Shown: positions 7,534 through 16,809, counted from the first letter of the stretch. The stretch is DNA of 28,002 nucleotides from Candidatus Altarchaeota archaeon (GCA_018221005.1 JAAOXW010000063.1:1-28002); one strand, 5' to 3'. The notes: generated from the letters alone by a model not told the origin. Made by a program: numbers and translations.

Positions 7534-7558
7534 ATTATTGTGTCGGCCCATACATTAT

Positions 7559-7566
7559 CTATAAAT
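7559..7566 (+). promoter_or_regulatory. TATA box of the phosphoesterase gene
   Basis: CTATAAAT is centred 24.5 nt upstream of the ATG at 7587, predicting a leaderless mRNA. Confidence 0.6.
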
Positions 7567-7586
7567 ACCCCCCCTCCAATGAATAG

Positions 7587-10511
7587 ATGTTACAAAGTTC
7601 TAAAAAGCCTAAAACTCGAAAAATTTCTAAAAACATTAATAAAAAAGGTAAAAGAACAGTTCTTTGGAGTCTTCCCGGTATTGGAACTAAATTTTACAAG
7701 CCAGAATTGACTGAGGGCTTTGCAGAGTACTTGAGAGATAACCAAGTTGATGAAATTATTATGACGGGGATAATGCCCCCCTTTCAGTTTGTTTCAGGTG
7801 TGAAATCTAGGGAGCATGCAAGAACAAGAGATCATAAGGTCAATGAAAAATACTATGAGGGAAAATATACTGCAATTGGTGAAAGAGATTACGTTCAAAA
7901 CTTAGATGATGTAAGAATTTTGTCTAGAAGAGAGTTTGATAAAATAAAGGATGTCTTTAGGGGCGTCAATATTACTTATCTTCTTAGTTCATATGATTGG
8001 GACAACATTGATGTTGAAATGAGAGAAGTTGAAAAATTGATGAATAATGTTAAAGGGCTGTCGACAAAGAAAGATAAATTAACTGCCCGTCTGTCTGCTT
8101 ACGAGTTTTCAGAGGAGCTAATAGGAGAGGTACGGGAAAAGAGGGGAGACGAAGAAGCGGATAAGTTAATTAAATATTCAGAGGAAATCAAAACCTTCTC
8201 CCACCACATGGTTGACCCCGAATATGTTGAGGTAATTGATACGTACTTTGACAAACTTGCAGATATTTTTAGTGGAAAGAACGGGGAAAATGAAGTTGAT
8301 AAAAAAGAAAAGAAGCAGTTAGAAAAAGAAGAGAAGACGCCTGAAAACGAGAAGGAAAAAATTGAGAAGATTGATGCAAAGGGAGAGCTCAGTAGCCTTC
8401 GTTCGCTGGTATCCACTATAAAACGAATAGGGCAAGACATTACAAAAACTCATGAACAGACCCGATATGGGAGATATGTTGTAGATTCAAAAACCATGGA
8501 TGTCGCAGGTAAGAAAGTTAAGAAAGAGTACTGTGACCGAATAAAGAATTCCGTTCCCTATAAACGCAATTTCAAAATTGTAGATAAGGACAGTTATCTC
8601 CATAGCAATTCAGATGGCGAACTCAAAAGTGTCTATGAGGATTTTATGAGAGATATGTACGTTTCTTGTAATTTCAATAAGGTAATTTCTACAACGCCCC
8701 TTTCGACTGCGCTAGTTAGAAACATGGACCATGCGGACCAGCTCTTTTCTAGGGGGCAGTTTGCCCGATTTCTCGTAGATTTTGGTATTAACAAAAATGG
8801 ATTAGAGGTTCTTCAGCACAATGTGGTCTTTGAAGAGAAAAGCGACTACTTTATTGTTAATGTTCCCCGAATGGTTGATGACTCCCTTGAGGAATTTACC
8901 CGTTGGAAGGAGATGGCCTATCGTGTTAAAGAAACAAAGGCCGCTCAGAGAGTACCGTATACGGGAGGAATTACTATTGTGAACAATGGGGATAGTGGTT
9001 TGGTTTCCATTGAATTCCTGCCCTCACAATATCTCAAAGTTAAGGCCAGAAACCCAGATGTTGAAGAGAAGCACACACGGGGAGTTGTTCTTGCAGACGG
9101 TCACATTGGTGCCGGGCATGAACGAGACCCTGAGGATTTGGTGCGAATGTCTAATTACGAAATTCTTGAGACAACAGGGGTGACCATTGCTCAATTAAAC
9201 CCAGAATATGTAGTCGTTGCAGGGGATATGATTAATGGAAATTACCTAAAACAGATTGTGAATGTATTTACTTCCCCCGACACCACTCAATCTCAAGATC
9301 AGAGGGACGGAAATGTTCGTTTGAATTTAATGTCTCCAATACAAGACCCTCAGAGACAATTATCCGAACTCCATCAGTATTTTATCAAGTACTTGAGTGA
9401 ATATTTATCTGAGGGGGGCGATGTTTATTGTGCTTCAGGCAATCATTTCAACAAGTCTGGAGATTTTGCGTATGACGAGGCTCTGATGTTTGATTTGTTG
9501 CTCGATGCAGAACAAAAGAAATCAAAGCAGATGGGACGTTATGCGGAACTGCTTGAATCTCGCTTTGAATCAATGGCTTCCGACTTTACTAGACTCCAAG
9601 CTACTGTGGATTTATCGGGCAGCTCTATTGATCAAGCAACAGTGAACTCTTTTTATTCAATGGCGCAGACAGATTACTTGAGTTTGGTAAAAGATACCAT
9701 TAAACAGATAAAAGATATTGTAGGGGAAAACTATCTTGGTGATTCCTTTGAAAAGGCGAAAGACCACTTTGGTAAAGAAGGCGTTGAGGCCTTTACCACT
9801 CTTGAAACAAACTTGGCAACCATTAAGGAAGAACTTGAATCGGATGAACTCTACACACTTTCGGATGAAATTCTTACCTTTCTAAATGGAAACTGGAGCT
9901 CGCAAAAAATGAGCTTTATTGAAAGAGATATCCAACGGTTAACTGGAGAAATTTCTGAGCGTCTTGAGGCGGGTTACTTTGGTGGGCGTCTAGTCCCCAT
10001 TTCGGGTACGGAGGTGGGTGGCGGTACTGCCACAGTTGCAGGTATGCCAGCATATCTTACCCACAAAGTCTGGGGTGGGAAAAATAAAATTAACAATTTA
10101 ATGAAGCATGCCCTAAAAGCATCAAAGAAACTGGAGCTGGCTATTTCTGCACATCATCACGCACCCCACATGGGGTATGCCGAAGGGGTGCTAGGATTAA
10201 TTTGTCCAGGAATGCAATCCCGAAATGCCTATGCTAAAACTCTTCCAAAATCTTCTGCACCCAGAGGATTCTATGTTGTAGATACATATTCCCTTGGGGA
10301 GGGGGATGAAGAACGCAAGCGACACGTTGTAAAATTTGTAACAGAACCAATTGTTGATAAGTTGTACTTTGAACTATTACACCAAGGCAAAACCAACTTT
10401 GGAGAACGAAGACAACAACTTAGGATTCCGGGATATGAAGAGTATACAGAGGAATTTTTGAACGGTGACGATGTGCAATATATCACAATTGAAGATGTTG
10501 CCGCTTCATAA
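7587..10511 (+). CDS. Very large calcineurin-like metallophosphoesterase
   Basis: The protein has 974 residues. Its C-terminal half carries the full set of metallophosphoesterase motifs: ADGHIG (D504, H506), AGDMING (D547), SGNHFN (N619, H620), THKVWGG (H826) and AHHHAPH (H856-H861). It should therefore bind two metals and cleave phosphoesters. A long helical insertion sits between motifs III and IV (about 640-800). A lysine/glutamate-rich linker at about 232-270 separates an N-terminal domain. That domain (about residues 20-140) has segments LPGIGTKFY, MTGIMPPF and LLSSYDWDN in the positions of motifs I-III but with the metal ligands changed, so it may be a decayed duplicate of the same fold. 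There is no signal peptide. It is a single leaderless gene. Its substrate is unknown. Confidence 0.72.
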   Translation: MLQSSKKPKTRKISKNINKKGKRTVLWSLPGIGTKFYKPELTEGFAEYLRDNQVDEIIMTGIMPPFQFVSGVKSREHARTRDHKVNEKYYEGKYTAIGERDYVQNLDDVRILSRREFDKIKDVFRGVNITYLLSSYDWDNIDVEMREVEKLMNNVKGLSTKKDKLTARLSAYEFSEELIGEVREKRGDEEADKLIKYSEEIKTFSHHMVDPEYVEVIDTYFDKLADIFSGKNGENEVDKKEKKQLEKEEKTPENEKEKIEKIDAKGELSSLRSLVSTIKRIGQDITKTHEQTRYGRYVVDSKTMDVAGKKVKKEYCDRIKNSVPYKRNFKIVDKDSYLHSNSDGELKSVYEDFMRDMYVSCNFNKVISTTPLSTALVRNMDHADQLFSRGQFARFLVDFGINKNGLEVLQHNVVFEEKSDYFIVNVPRMVDDSLEEFTRWKEMAYRVKETKAAQRVPYTGGITIVNNGDSGLVSIEFLPSQYLKVKARNPDVEEKHTRGVVLADGHIGAGHERDPEDLVRMSNYEILETTGVTIAQLNPEYVVVAGDMINGNYLKQIVNVFTSPDTTQSQDQRDGNVRLNLMSPIQDPQRQLSELHQYFIKYLSEYLSEGGDVYCASGNHFNKSGDFAYDEALMFDLLLDAEQKKSKQMGRYAELLESRFESMASDFTRLQATVDLSGSSIDQATVNSFYSMAQTDYLSLVKDTIKQIKDIVGENYLGDSFEKAKDHFGKEGVEAFTTLETNLATIKEELESDELYTLSDEILTFLNGNWSSQKMSFIERDIQRLTGEISERLEAGYFGGRLVPISGTEVGGGTATVAGMPAYLTHKVWGGKNKINNLMKHALKASKKLELAISAHHHAPHMGYAEGVLGLICPGMQSRNAYAKTLPKSSAPRGFYVVDTYSLGEGDEERKRHVVKFVTEPIVDKLYFELLHQGKTNFGERRQQLRIPGYEEYTEEFLNGDDVQYITIEDVAAS

Positions 10512-10638
10512 GTTATTTTTGGTAGCATGAATTGCCTCAGATTTCACCTCCTTTTCATCACTATCAGCGTCAAGCCAATATCCTCACAGGCATTACGGAT
10601 AGAGTTGGAGATTAAAAAGAAGAAGGACTAAATAAAAA
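10512..10638. other. Intergenic region with no convincing gene
   Basis: These 127 bp separate the convergent phosphoesterase and acidic-protein genes. It contains a T-run after the phosphoesterase stop (TTATTTTTGG), a plus-strand 34-codon frame (10527-10631) without a ribosome-binding site, and a minus-strand AGGAGGTGA that leads to no credible gene. I see nothing else in it. Confidence 0.4.
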
Positions 10639-10851
10639 TTAAAAGTCCCCGTTAACAACGCCATCGTCTCGGTCATCGCCCAACTCTTGATTGGCATCAT
10701 CTTTCTCTTGTTCCCAAGTGTCTTTTTTGCGTCGCTCTGCCTCTTCCATGCCTTTCATGAAATCAGAGGTATCGTTTTCTGAATCTTCAACATCTTCGCG
10801 GACCTCAAAATCTTCTTCGAACTTTTCCTCTTTCTTTGAACATTCAACCAT
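10639..10851 (-). CDS. Small highly charged acidic protein
   Basis: The protein has 70 residues and is made almost entirely of charged and polar residues (MVECSKKEEKFEEDFEVRED, then DVEDSENDTSDF and a KDDANQELGDDRDDG tail). Such a composition suggests a disordered or helical acidic protein. I do not recognise a family. An overlapping plus-strand frame of similar length is serine-rich and looks like its shadow. The minus-strand reading is favoured by a TATA-like box at 10871-10880 centred 24.5 nt upstream of the ATG. It stands alone between two plus-strand genes. Confidence 0.5.
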   Translation of the reverse strand: MVECSKKEEKFEEDFEVREDVEDSENDTSDFMKGMEEAERRKKDTWEQEKDDANQELGDDRDDGVVNGDF

Positions 10852-10870
10852 GTTATTGGGTCCTGCTTTT

Positions 10871-10880
10871 CTTTTAAAAT
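10871..10880 (-). promoter_or_regulatory. TATA box of the acidic-protein gene
   Basis: The minus-strand box ATTTTAAAAG is centred 24.5 nt upstream of the ATG at 10851. Confidence 0.5.
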
Positions 10881-10913
10881 ATTACGCAACCACTTTTGGT
10901 TCGTAAACTCAGA

Positions 10914-10923
10914 CTTTTAAAGC
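10914..10923 (+). promoter_or_regulatory. TATA box of the phosphodiesterase gene
   Basis: CTTTTAAAGC is centred about 24 nt upstream of the ATG at 10942, so that ATG is preferred over the one at 10936. It sits back to back with the minus-strand promoter at 10871-10880. Confidence 0.5.
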
Positions 10924-10941
10924 TTCAAAAAGCAAATGAAA

Positions 10942-12072
10942 ATGGAGGATTTAGCCGGTAAAAACGTCAAACTCCCGCAGTTTAAGCACAATATTTCTGA
11001 AATTTCTAATGAAGTTATGGCCGCCTTTGGTCAAAGAACAGGTAAGTTAGTCAAGGGAGAGTATGAAAAGGTAATTTTGTTGGTCATGGATGGTCTTGGG
11101 CATAAGAATCTTGTTGATAGGGGATTGATTAATGGGTTGGGATTAAAATCTCATGAACTAGGTTCAGTAATTCCTTCTTCAACTCCTGCTGCATTAGCCA
11201 GCATATTTACGGGGAAGCCCCCCGCAGAACACGGAATTTTTGGTTTCACCTTTTTCCTTCCGGAGATTGGGCGGTTTAACCCCTTTGAATTCACAGATAG
11301 CTTTGGTGACTATGTCGACCTTGGTTCACACCACATCCTAAAGGGGGAAACTATTTTTCAGAAACTTAAACAACATAAAGTGAAAAGTCAACACCTTCTG
11401 CGGTATGGAATTTCGAATACACCCTTCACCCATCGACTTTCAGAAGGTGCTGAAGTTGTTCCATTTTCTGCATATGGCCACCTTCTCGAAAAACTAAAGG
11501 AAGGAATTACATCTCGTGGAAAGAAGTTTATGCTAGCCTATCTTGAAACCCCTGACAATTTATTACATGGTGGGGGGGAACAGTATGCATATCAAACCGA
11601 ACTTTCACTGGTTTTAAACTTAATAGCTAAGTTGCGTGATGAAAAAAATGCAGACAAGACTTTGTTTATTCTTACTGCAGATCATGGCCACATCCCCATA
11701 ACCTATAAACGCGCAAACATAAGGGAGAACTGGCTTAGTGCACCCGTAGCTGGTGGTGATAGACACATGATGCTTAATGTAGTTCCAAAGTTCCGACAAA
11801 AAATAATTCATACCCTCTCAAAAACTTCATATGTTTTCGAGGGTGCAGATTTTATGAGAAGTGGCTTAATGGGCCAATCATTTGACGAAGACTTTATGGG
11901 CAGAATTCCAGATTTAATTTCCTTTGCACACTCAAAATATACACCATTTATTGGTGAATCTGCAGGTTTTGCAAGTTGTCATGGCGGTCTTAGTTATGAA
12001 GAAATGAGTACGTTCTTTGGCACAAGTTTGTTATCTGACTTTGAGCCTGAGCTCAAATTTTTAAAAAAATAA
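10942..12072 (+). CDS. Alkaline-phosphatase-superfamily phosphodiesterase / nucleotide pyrophosphatase
   Basis: The protein has 376 residues and belongs to the type I phosphodiesterase/nucleotide pyrophosphatase group. The motifs appear in order. VILLVMDGLG holds the first metal-binding Asp. SVIPSSTPAALASIFTG holds the Thr nucleophile. PPAEHGIFGFTFFL is the usual GxxxxxHG-type block. LAYLETPDNLLHGGG holds Asp and His ligands. FILTADHGHIPIT holds the second D-H pair. A late ESAGFASCHGGLSYEEM carries the last His and the typical H/GGLS ending. It should hydrolyse phosphodiester or pyrophosphate bonds of nucleotides or lipid-linked compounds. No signal peptide is visible, so it is probably cytoplasmic. 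It is a single gene with its own promoter; an in-frame ATG at 10936 is an alternative start. Confidence 0.85.
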   Translation: MEDLAGKNVKLPQFKHNISEISNEVMAAFGQRTGKLVKGEYEKVILLVMDGLGHKNLVDRGLINGLGLKSHELGSVIPSSTPAALASIFTGKPPAEHGIFGFTFFLPEIGRFNPFEFTDSFGDYVDLGSHHILKGETIFQKLKQHKVKSQHLLRYGISNTPFTHRLSEGAEVVPFSAYGHLLEKLKEGITSRGKKFMLAYLETPDNLLHGGGEQYAYQTELSLVLNLIAKLRDEKNADKTLFILTADHGHIPITYKRANIRENWLSAPVAGGDRHMMLNVVPKFRQKIIHTLSKTSYVFEGADFMRSGLMGQSFDEDFMGRIPDLISFAHSKYTPFIGESAGFASCHGGLSYEEMSTFFGTSLLSDFEPELKFLKK

Positions 12073-12082
12073 ATAAAAAAGA
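12062..12082 (-). terminator. T-rich terminator behind the secreted-protein gene
   Basis: On the minus strand, CTTTTTTATTTATTTTTTT begins about 18 nt beyond the stop codon at 12100. It extends into the end of the convergent phosphodiesterase gene. Confidence 0.45.
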
Positions 12083-12099
12083 GTGGGCGGTTGCCCAAC

Positions 12100-14199
12100 T
12101 CATCCAACGGTAAGCACTGCCCACCAGGGTCGTTCCATACTCAAAATGTCCCCTGTTTCCGCATCCATCTTTACATGTGAATTCATGCTCAGAGGGATTA
12201 TTGCAAACAAACGAACCTTCTGTTTCACTGGACCGCTATAGGTGACGCCATCGTCCCCTTCTTCTAGTTCCAGTTCACCGAAGTATGCACGAGCTCGGTC
12301 TACAATTTCATCCGGTAAAAGAATAGCTACATTACCGAATTTGAGAATTCCGTTCTCGAATTCCATCTTACTCCTGACTCTGACAATTGACCTTTGACCA
12401 GTTAGCTCAACTTCATCTTTTTTGATGGTGGCTACTAGCCCTACTCCTTCAACGTCATCTTCGGAGGTTGGAAGTTCAATACTTATGTCCTCAACAATTT
12501 CCGATTGCCCTTCAATGTCTACCATATTTGGTTCAAATTTGGTTTTCATTGTAGCTGAAACTCTAACTTGTCCGAATGTCCTAATGGCACTCATAATAAG
12601 TTCTCTTTTTTTCAGCTCAATCTGACCCATTTGCAAGATTTTTTCATCGTTGCTCAAGGCCTCGTCCATGGCAATAAATTGTTTCTGTAGTTCTAACTCT
12701 CCGATACGAAGTGCAATTATTTTTCTTTCCGTTCCGAAGTTTTCACTCCTTTTGAGTTCGTCTTCAAGAAAGTCTTCTACATCTTCGTTCAGCCAAGCTT
12801 GGCTCTTTTCTTTGCACTTATGTTCATACTCCTCAACCCTCTCGTAGAGGTGGGGGAGCAGATCCGCATCTTCGTTGTTCTCCGACATTTTGGCTACTTG
12901 AATCCGTAGGGTTTGTGCTGAAACACATGGATGTTCTTCCATTGCACGTAGAAGTATATTGAAGCATTGACCTTGGTATTGGTCATACGCTCTCGTCAGT
13001 TCTACAATCTCATTCACAATTTCTACAGCTCCAAGATCTCCTGATTGGATTTGGTCCTTTACGGTTGCAAGTTCATTCCTGAGCTTAAAGGCATCTACAC
13101 AAACCTCTGTGTTTTTTGCCACGTCACAAGCTCTGTCGATGTGTTCTCTAACATCAAGAAGCATACCAAGTTTTTGCTTAATAGCTTCCATAGTTAGTTC
13201 ATCCGTTGTATCTTCAAGCTCCAATTCGAGCTCTTCAATATTTTCATCGAGATAGTCTAATTTCGAACAAGGGTTTACTAATCTGAGTTTCAGTTCAATT
13301 TCCCTTATTTCTTCTATCTTATTCTGTATACGCTCCGAATTTCGGAGATATTGAATTGCTTGTGTGGCGGTTGCGCCTTCTGCTACATATGCGAGTCCCG
13401 TCGTTAAGTCAACACAATCTGAAAACTGAGGAAGGTCTTCAAGACGTTCCTTGAATTCATGAATGTATCTCTCAATGTCTCTTATTGCACCTTCATCTCC
13501 CAATTCTTTCACTCTCTCAAGTTTTAGATAGAACTCTCTAAGTTCACCTTCCATTCTAATCCTCTCGTTAGTACAAAGAGCCACGGATGAAGTTTGCACT
13601 TCGAAAATCTCTTGGGGGGGCTCATATGGAACTTGCAAATCTATTGGTTGCAATGCTTGACGGTATTCAATTTCATGTGTGGCAAACTCTACATCCCTAA
13701 CATAGATTTCATCTTCAATCGTTGTTGTCTTGATCATTTCAATGCAGGTGTCCTGCTGTTGTTCAATCACAACTCTGAATCTGTAGCTATGTTCATCTCG
13801 GGTAGGTACCCAGCTATATGAAATCCAATGGCAAGGAGTTGGAAGTGTCAATTCACAAACTGCTTTTAGTTTGGTATATTCTTCAACACCCTCTCTTGTA
13901 ATTTCACAGGCACCATAGTTGCCTGCTGAGGTTACAGCTGTTAGAACTGGAGCAAGTACTGTGAGTCCTTCGTCATCACTACTTTCATCTTCCACTTCTA
14001 TTCCAGTTTCATCTTCCAAATCGTCATTTGAGATGGTTATATCCTCATCAGTTGTTGTTACAACAGCCGTTCCGTCGTCACTAGCTGTTGTTGTTATGCT
14101 TCCTGTAGTGTTCACGTCACCAGCAACATCTGTGCCCGTACTTGGGGCAAAAACGATGCTTAGCATCATGAAAACTGCAAACAATGTCTTCAATTCCAT
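12100..14199 (-). CDS. Secreted cysteine-rich coiled-coil protein
   Basis: The protein has 699 residues. It starts with a signal peptide (MELKTLFAVFMMLSIVFAPS) and a Thr/Ser/Asp-rich spacer to about residue 75. The main part has 12 cysteines spread over about residues 95-460 (for example GACEITR, AVCELTLPTPCHW, NPCSKL, HPCVSA), an even number that suggests disulphides. Several acidic helical stretches probably form coiled coils (IEEIREIELKLRL, ENIEELELELEDT). The last 150 residues look like a separate beta-rich domain ending PWWAVLTVG, with no C-terminal membrane anchor. I do not recognise the family. The ATG lies 2 nt behind the stop of the P-type ATPase gene, so the two are co-transcribed and may act together at the cell surface; that link is inferred. 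Confidence 0.75.
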   Translation of the reverse strand: MELKTLFAVFMMLSIVFAPSTGTDVAGDVNTTGSITTTASDDGTAVVTTTDEDITISNDDLEDETGIEVEDESSDDEGLTVLAPVLTAVTSAGNYGACEITREGVEEYTKLKAVCELTLPTPCHWISYSWVPTRDEHSYRFRVVIEQQQDTCIEMIKTTTIEDEIYVRDVEFATHEIEYRQALQPIDLQVPYEPPQEIFEVQTSSVALCTNERIRMEGELREFYLKLERVKELGDEGAIRDIERYIHEFKERLEDLPQFSDCVDLTTGLAYVAEGATATQAIQYLRNSERIQNKIEEIREIELKLRLVNPCSKLDYLDENIEELELELEDTTDELTMEAIKQKLGMLLDVREHIDRACDVAKNTEVCVDAFKLRNELATVKDQIQSGDLGAVEIVNEIVELTRAYDQYQGQCFNILLRAMEEHPCVSAQTLRIQVAKMSENNEDADLLPHLYERVEEYEHKCKEKSQAWLNEDVEDFLEDELKRSENFGTERKIIALRIGELELQKQFIAMDEALSNDEKILQMGQIELKKRELIMSAIRTFGQVRVSATMKTKFEPNMVDIEGQSEIVEDISIELPTSEDDVEGVGLVATIKKDEVELTGQRSIVRVRSKMEFENGILKFGNVAILLPDEIVDRARAYFGELELEEGDDGVTYSGPVKQKVRLFAIIPLSMNSHVKMDAETGDILSMERPWWAVLTVG

Positions 14200-14201
14200 A
14201 C

Positions 14202-16763
14202 TTATTCTACGGCTTGTTTGCTAAATATACTTTTTTTGAGTAATTCACCCATAGGAAGCACGGAAAAAGCAACTAGAGCCGAAAACACCCATTGGCTCAC
14301 ATCCAAGGGTACAAATTTGAAGACGCTCATTCCTCCCGGCGTATACATTGCAAGGAGGGTGAGGCTGAAAGAGGCTAAAATTGCTATCAACAAAAACCAA
14401 TTTTTTCTGAGTGCGGTGAAAAGTGTGGACTTTTGAAGTGACCTGAAATTAAACACATTGAAAATTACAAAGAGGGAGAATACGGCAAAGGCCATAGTTC
14501 GGGCAAGTTCTAAATCATAGGCGAATAGGAGGAAAACTGCCAAACTCATTAAACACATATACATTCCAAAACCAAGGATTAATGCCCATATTTTTTTTGG
14601 AAGGAATTTTTCCTTTGGGTTTCTTGGGGGAAGCTCCATCAAATTTTTCTCAGGACTGTCAAGTCCCAATGCAATGGCCGGCAAATCTTCAAGGACTACA
14701 TTCAAAAATAAAATTTGAAGTGGGAGAAATACGGCGGCACTTCCCCCAAATAAGAGTACACTCAAAAGAATTAAACCAGTCACCCCTAAATTCCAGCTGA
14801 GTAAGAATGCAGTGAATTTTTGAATATTATAATAAATATTTCTACCCATGCGAATCGCTTCAACTAAAGTGGAAAAATCATCATCTGCAATTATTATGTC
14901 AGACGCTCCCTTGGCAACTTCGGTTCCCCTCTTGCCCATAGCCACACCTACATCTGCTTCCTTCAATGCAGGTGCATCATTCACTCCGTCTCCCACCATA
15001 GCAACTACATGGTGTTGCTTGCGGAGGCCTTCTACAATCCTAAGTTTATCTTCAGGGTCTATTCGTGCAAAAATACCAACATCTTTCAACTCTTTACTGA
15101 GCTGCTTATCTGTGAATTTGTCAAAATCACGTCCCGTTATTACATCACCTTCAATTCCAATTTTTTCTGCAATGGAGCGTGCAGTCTTTGGATTGTCCCC
15201 AGTTATCATTGCAACACGAATACCTGCCCGTTTTGCCAGTTCAATCGCTTCTTTAACGCCTTCTTTGGGTGGGTCTTCCATGGCATAGAAGCCTGCAAAG
15301 ACAAACTTTTCATTCTTGCTCTTTTTCACGCGGTTTCGGTTATATGCCGCAGCAAGAATTCGGAGAGATTTATCTGCCATAGCGTCTGCGATTTCACGAA
15401 TTTCTTTTTTAAGTTGCTTAGTGAGGGGCACATCCCTCCCCACCATTCTAATATGTGAACATTTGTCAAGCACCACTTCAAGTGCCCCTTTCAAGAGAGA
15501 TCGCTTTGATTTGCCTGCATCTGTACTGTGAATGGTTAACATGCACCTGCGCTTTGAACTAAATGGAATTTCTCCAATTTTTGGAAACTTTACTCGGACA
15601 AAATCTTCATTAAGCCCATACTTTCTGGCAGCAACAAGGAGTGCAATTTCTGTTGGGTCACCCGCAACTTGAGTGCCTTCTTCTACAATGACAATATCTG
15701 AATTATTACATAAAATTCCCCCAATGAGTAAGGATTCTAAGTCGGGGTTACTAACTTCCTTATCGTCGCTTAAAATTTTACCTTCAATTTCATATCCCAA
15801 CCCAGTAACTGTGAATATTTTTCCACCTGCCCAAATTTTTTCAACAGTCATCTGATTTTTAGTGAGTGTTCCCGTTTTGTCAGTACAAATGAAAGTAATG
15901 AGCCCCAGTTCTTCCACTGCAGACATTCTTCGAACAATGGAATTTTTCTTAGTCATGCCATAAACTCCAATAGCCAGAACTACTGTAGTTGTCAGTGGGA
16001 GGGATTCCGGAATTCCGGCAATAGCCGTTGCAATTGCAATTGAAACCATCTCAACAACAGTTGAGCCACGGGCCAAACCAATTAATGCAGTTAAACCACT
16101 ACCCCACAGCACAATTCGAGTGATTACTGTTGCAATCTCTTTTGATTTTTTCTTAATACTGCTCTCTCCATCTTGACCCAATAACTGTGCAATCTTTCCA
16201 AATTTTGTGTGCATACCAGTTTTGGCTACGATGGCACGTGCATTGCCACGCACAACAATAGTTCCCCTATATATTTCGTCCTCAAGCTTTTTTTCGACAG
16301 GCAGTGATTCTCCAGTTAACATCGATTCATCAAGAAACAACGCTGCAGACTCAATTACTTTACAATCAGCAGGTACCATGTCTCCAGAATGAAGCACTAC
16401 AATATCTCCAGGCACCACATGTTCCAAATCAATTTCTCTTAGTTTTCCATCCCTAAGAACTTTAGCAGTAGGTAAACTCATGTCCTTTAGTTTTTCTAGC
16501 GCTTCCTCCGCTTTGTACTCTTGAATAAAGCCAAGAATAATTATGAAAAAAGTTATGAGGGAAATTACAGTAAAGTCCAAGGTTTCGCCAAGGAAGCCGG
16601 ACATAACTGCCGCAGCAATAAAAATCAAAATAATGGGCTCTTCAAACTGTTGAAAGAAGATAGACAACCAAGAAACTCGCTTTCTTTCAGTGATGCTGTT
16701 TTTTCCAACATCTTTAAGAATTTTCTGGGCTTCCTCCGATGAGAGGCCCTCAATACGGGCCAT
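14202..16763 (-). CDS. P-type cation-transporting ATPase (P2-like)
   Basis: The protein has about 853 residues from the ATG at 16763 (MARIEGLSSEEAQKILKDVG). It has the complete P-type set: actuator TGES at about 150-153, M4 PESLP at 252-256, phosphorylated Asp in CTDKTGTLTKNQ (D295), TGDNPKTA, and the hinge MVGDGVNDAPALKEADVGVA at about 591-596. The C-terminal half has six predicted helices. The N-terminal cation-ATPase domain and overall order fit Ca2+-type P2 pumps. However, M5 reads SWNLGVTG and M6 reads LNVVLEDLPA, so several classical Ca2+ ligands are changed and the ion is uncertain. In-frame starts at 16775 (GTG) and 16796 (ATG) exist. The TATA box at 16800-16809 makes 16796 unlikely because it would lie upstream of the transcript start. 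The secreted protein gene follows 2 nt downstream. Confidence 0.88.
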   Translation of the reverse strand: MARIEGLSSEEAQKILKDVGKNSITERKRVSWLSIFFQQFEEPIILIFIAAAVMSGFLGETLDFTVISLITFFIIILGFIQEYKAEEALEKLKDMSLPTAKVLRDGKLREIDLEHVVPGDIVVLHSGDMVPADCKVIESAALFLDESMLTGESLPVEKKLEDEIYRGTIVVRGNARAIVAKTGMHTKFGKIAQLLGQDGESSIKKKSKEIATVITRIVLWGSGLTALIGLARGSTVVEMVSIAIATAIAGIPESLPLTTTVVLAIGVYGMTKKNSIVRRMSAVEELGLITFICTDKTGTLTKNQMTVEKIWAGGKIFTVTGLGYEIEGKILSDDKEVSNPDLESLLIGGILCNNSDIVIVEEGTQVAGDPTEIALLVAARKYGLNEDFVRVKFPKIGEIPFSSKRRCMLTIHSTDAGKSKRSLLKGALEVVLDKCSHIRMVGRDVPLTKQLKKEIREIADAMADKSLRILAAAYNRNRVKKSKNEKFVFAGFYAMEDPPKEGVKEAIELAKRAGIRVAMITGDNPKTARSIAEKIGIEGDVITGRDFDKFTDKQLSKELKDVGIFARIDPEDKLRIVEGLRKQHHVVAMVGDGVNDAPALKEADVGVAMGKRGTEVAKGASDIIIADDDFSTLVEAIRMGRNIYYNIQKFTAFLLSWNLGVTGLILLSVLLFGGSAAVFLPLQILFLNVVLEDLPAIALGLDSPEKNLMELPPRNPKEKFLPKKIWALILGFGMYMCLMSLAVFLLFAYDLELARTMAFAVFSLFVIFNVFNFRSLQKSTLFTALRKNWFLLIAILASFSLTLLAMYTPGGMSVFKFVPLDVSQWVFSALVAFSVLPMGELLKKSIFSKQAVE

Positions 16764-16799
16764 TTGCAGAGTCACAATAAAGGGTTGCAGGAGCATTAG

Positions 16800-16809
16800 T
16801 TATATATTA
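16800..16809. promoter_or_regulatory. Shared divergent TATA box
   Basis: The nearly symmetric TTATATATTA serves as a TATA box on both strands. It is about 23-24 nt upstream of the plus-strand GTG at 16827 (leaderless) and gives a minus-strand start near 16779, a few nt before the GTG at 16775 and about 16 nt before the ATG at 16763. Confidence 0.5.

Noticed and set aside
10271..10528. 85-codon minus-strand frame preceded by AGGAGGTGA
   Set aside because: The SD-like site is about 17 nt from the ATG, too far, and the frame is antisense to the conserved end of the phosphoesterase gene.
10527..10631. 34-codon plus-strand frame in the phosphoesterase downstream region
   Set aside because: It has no SD site, no TATA box at the leaderless distance and no recognisable sequence.
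15009..15458. 149-codon plus-strand frame
   Set aside because: It is a shadow of the P-type ATPase, which carries all family motifs on the other strand.
16764..16796. Upstream ATG at 16796 for the P-type ATPase
   Set aside because: It lies only a few nt from the TATA box and would be upstream of the predicted transcription start.
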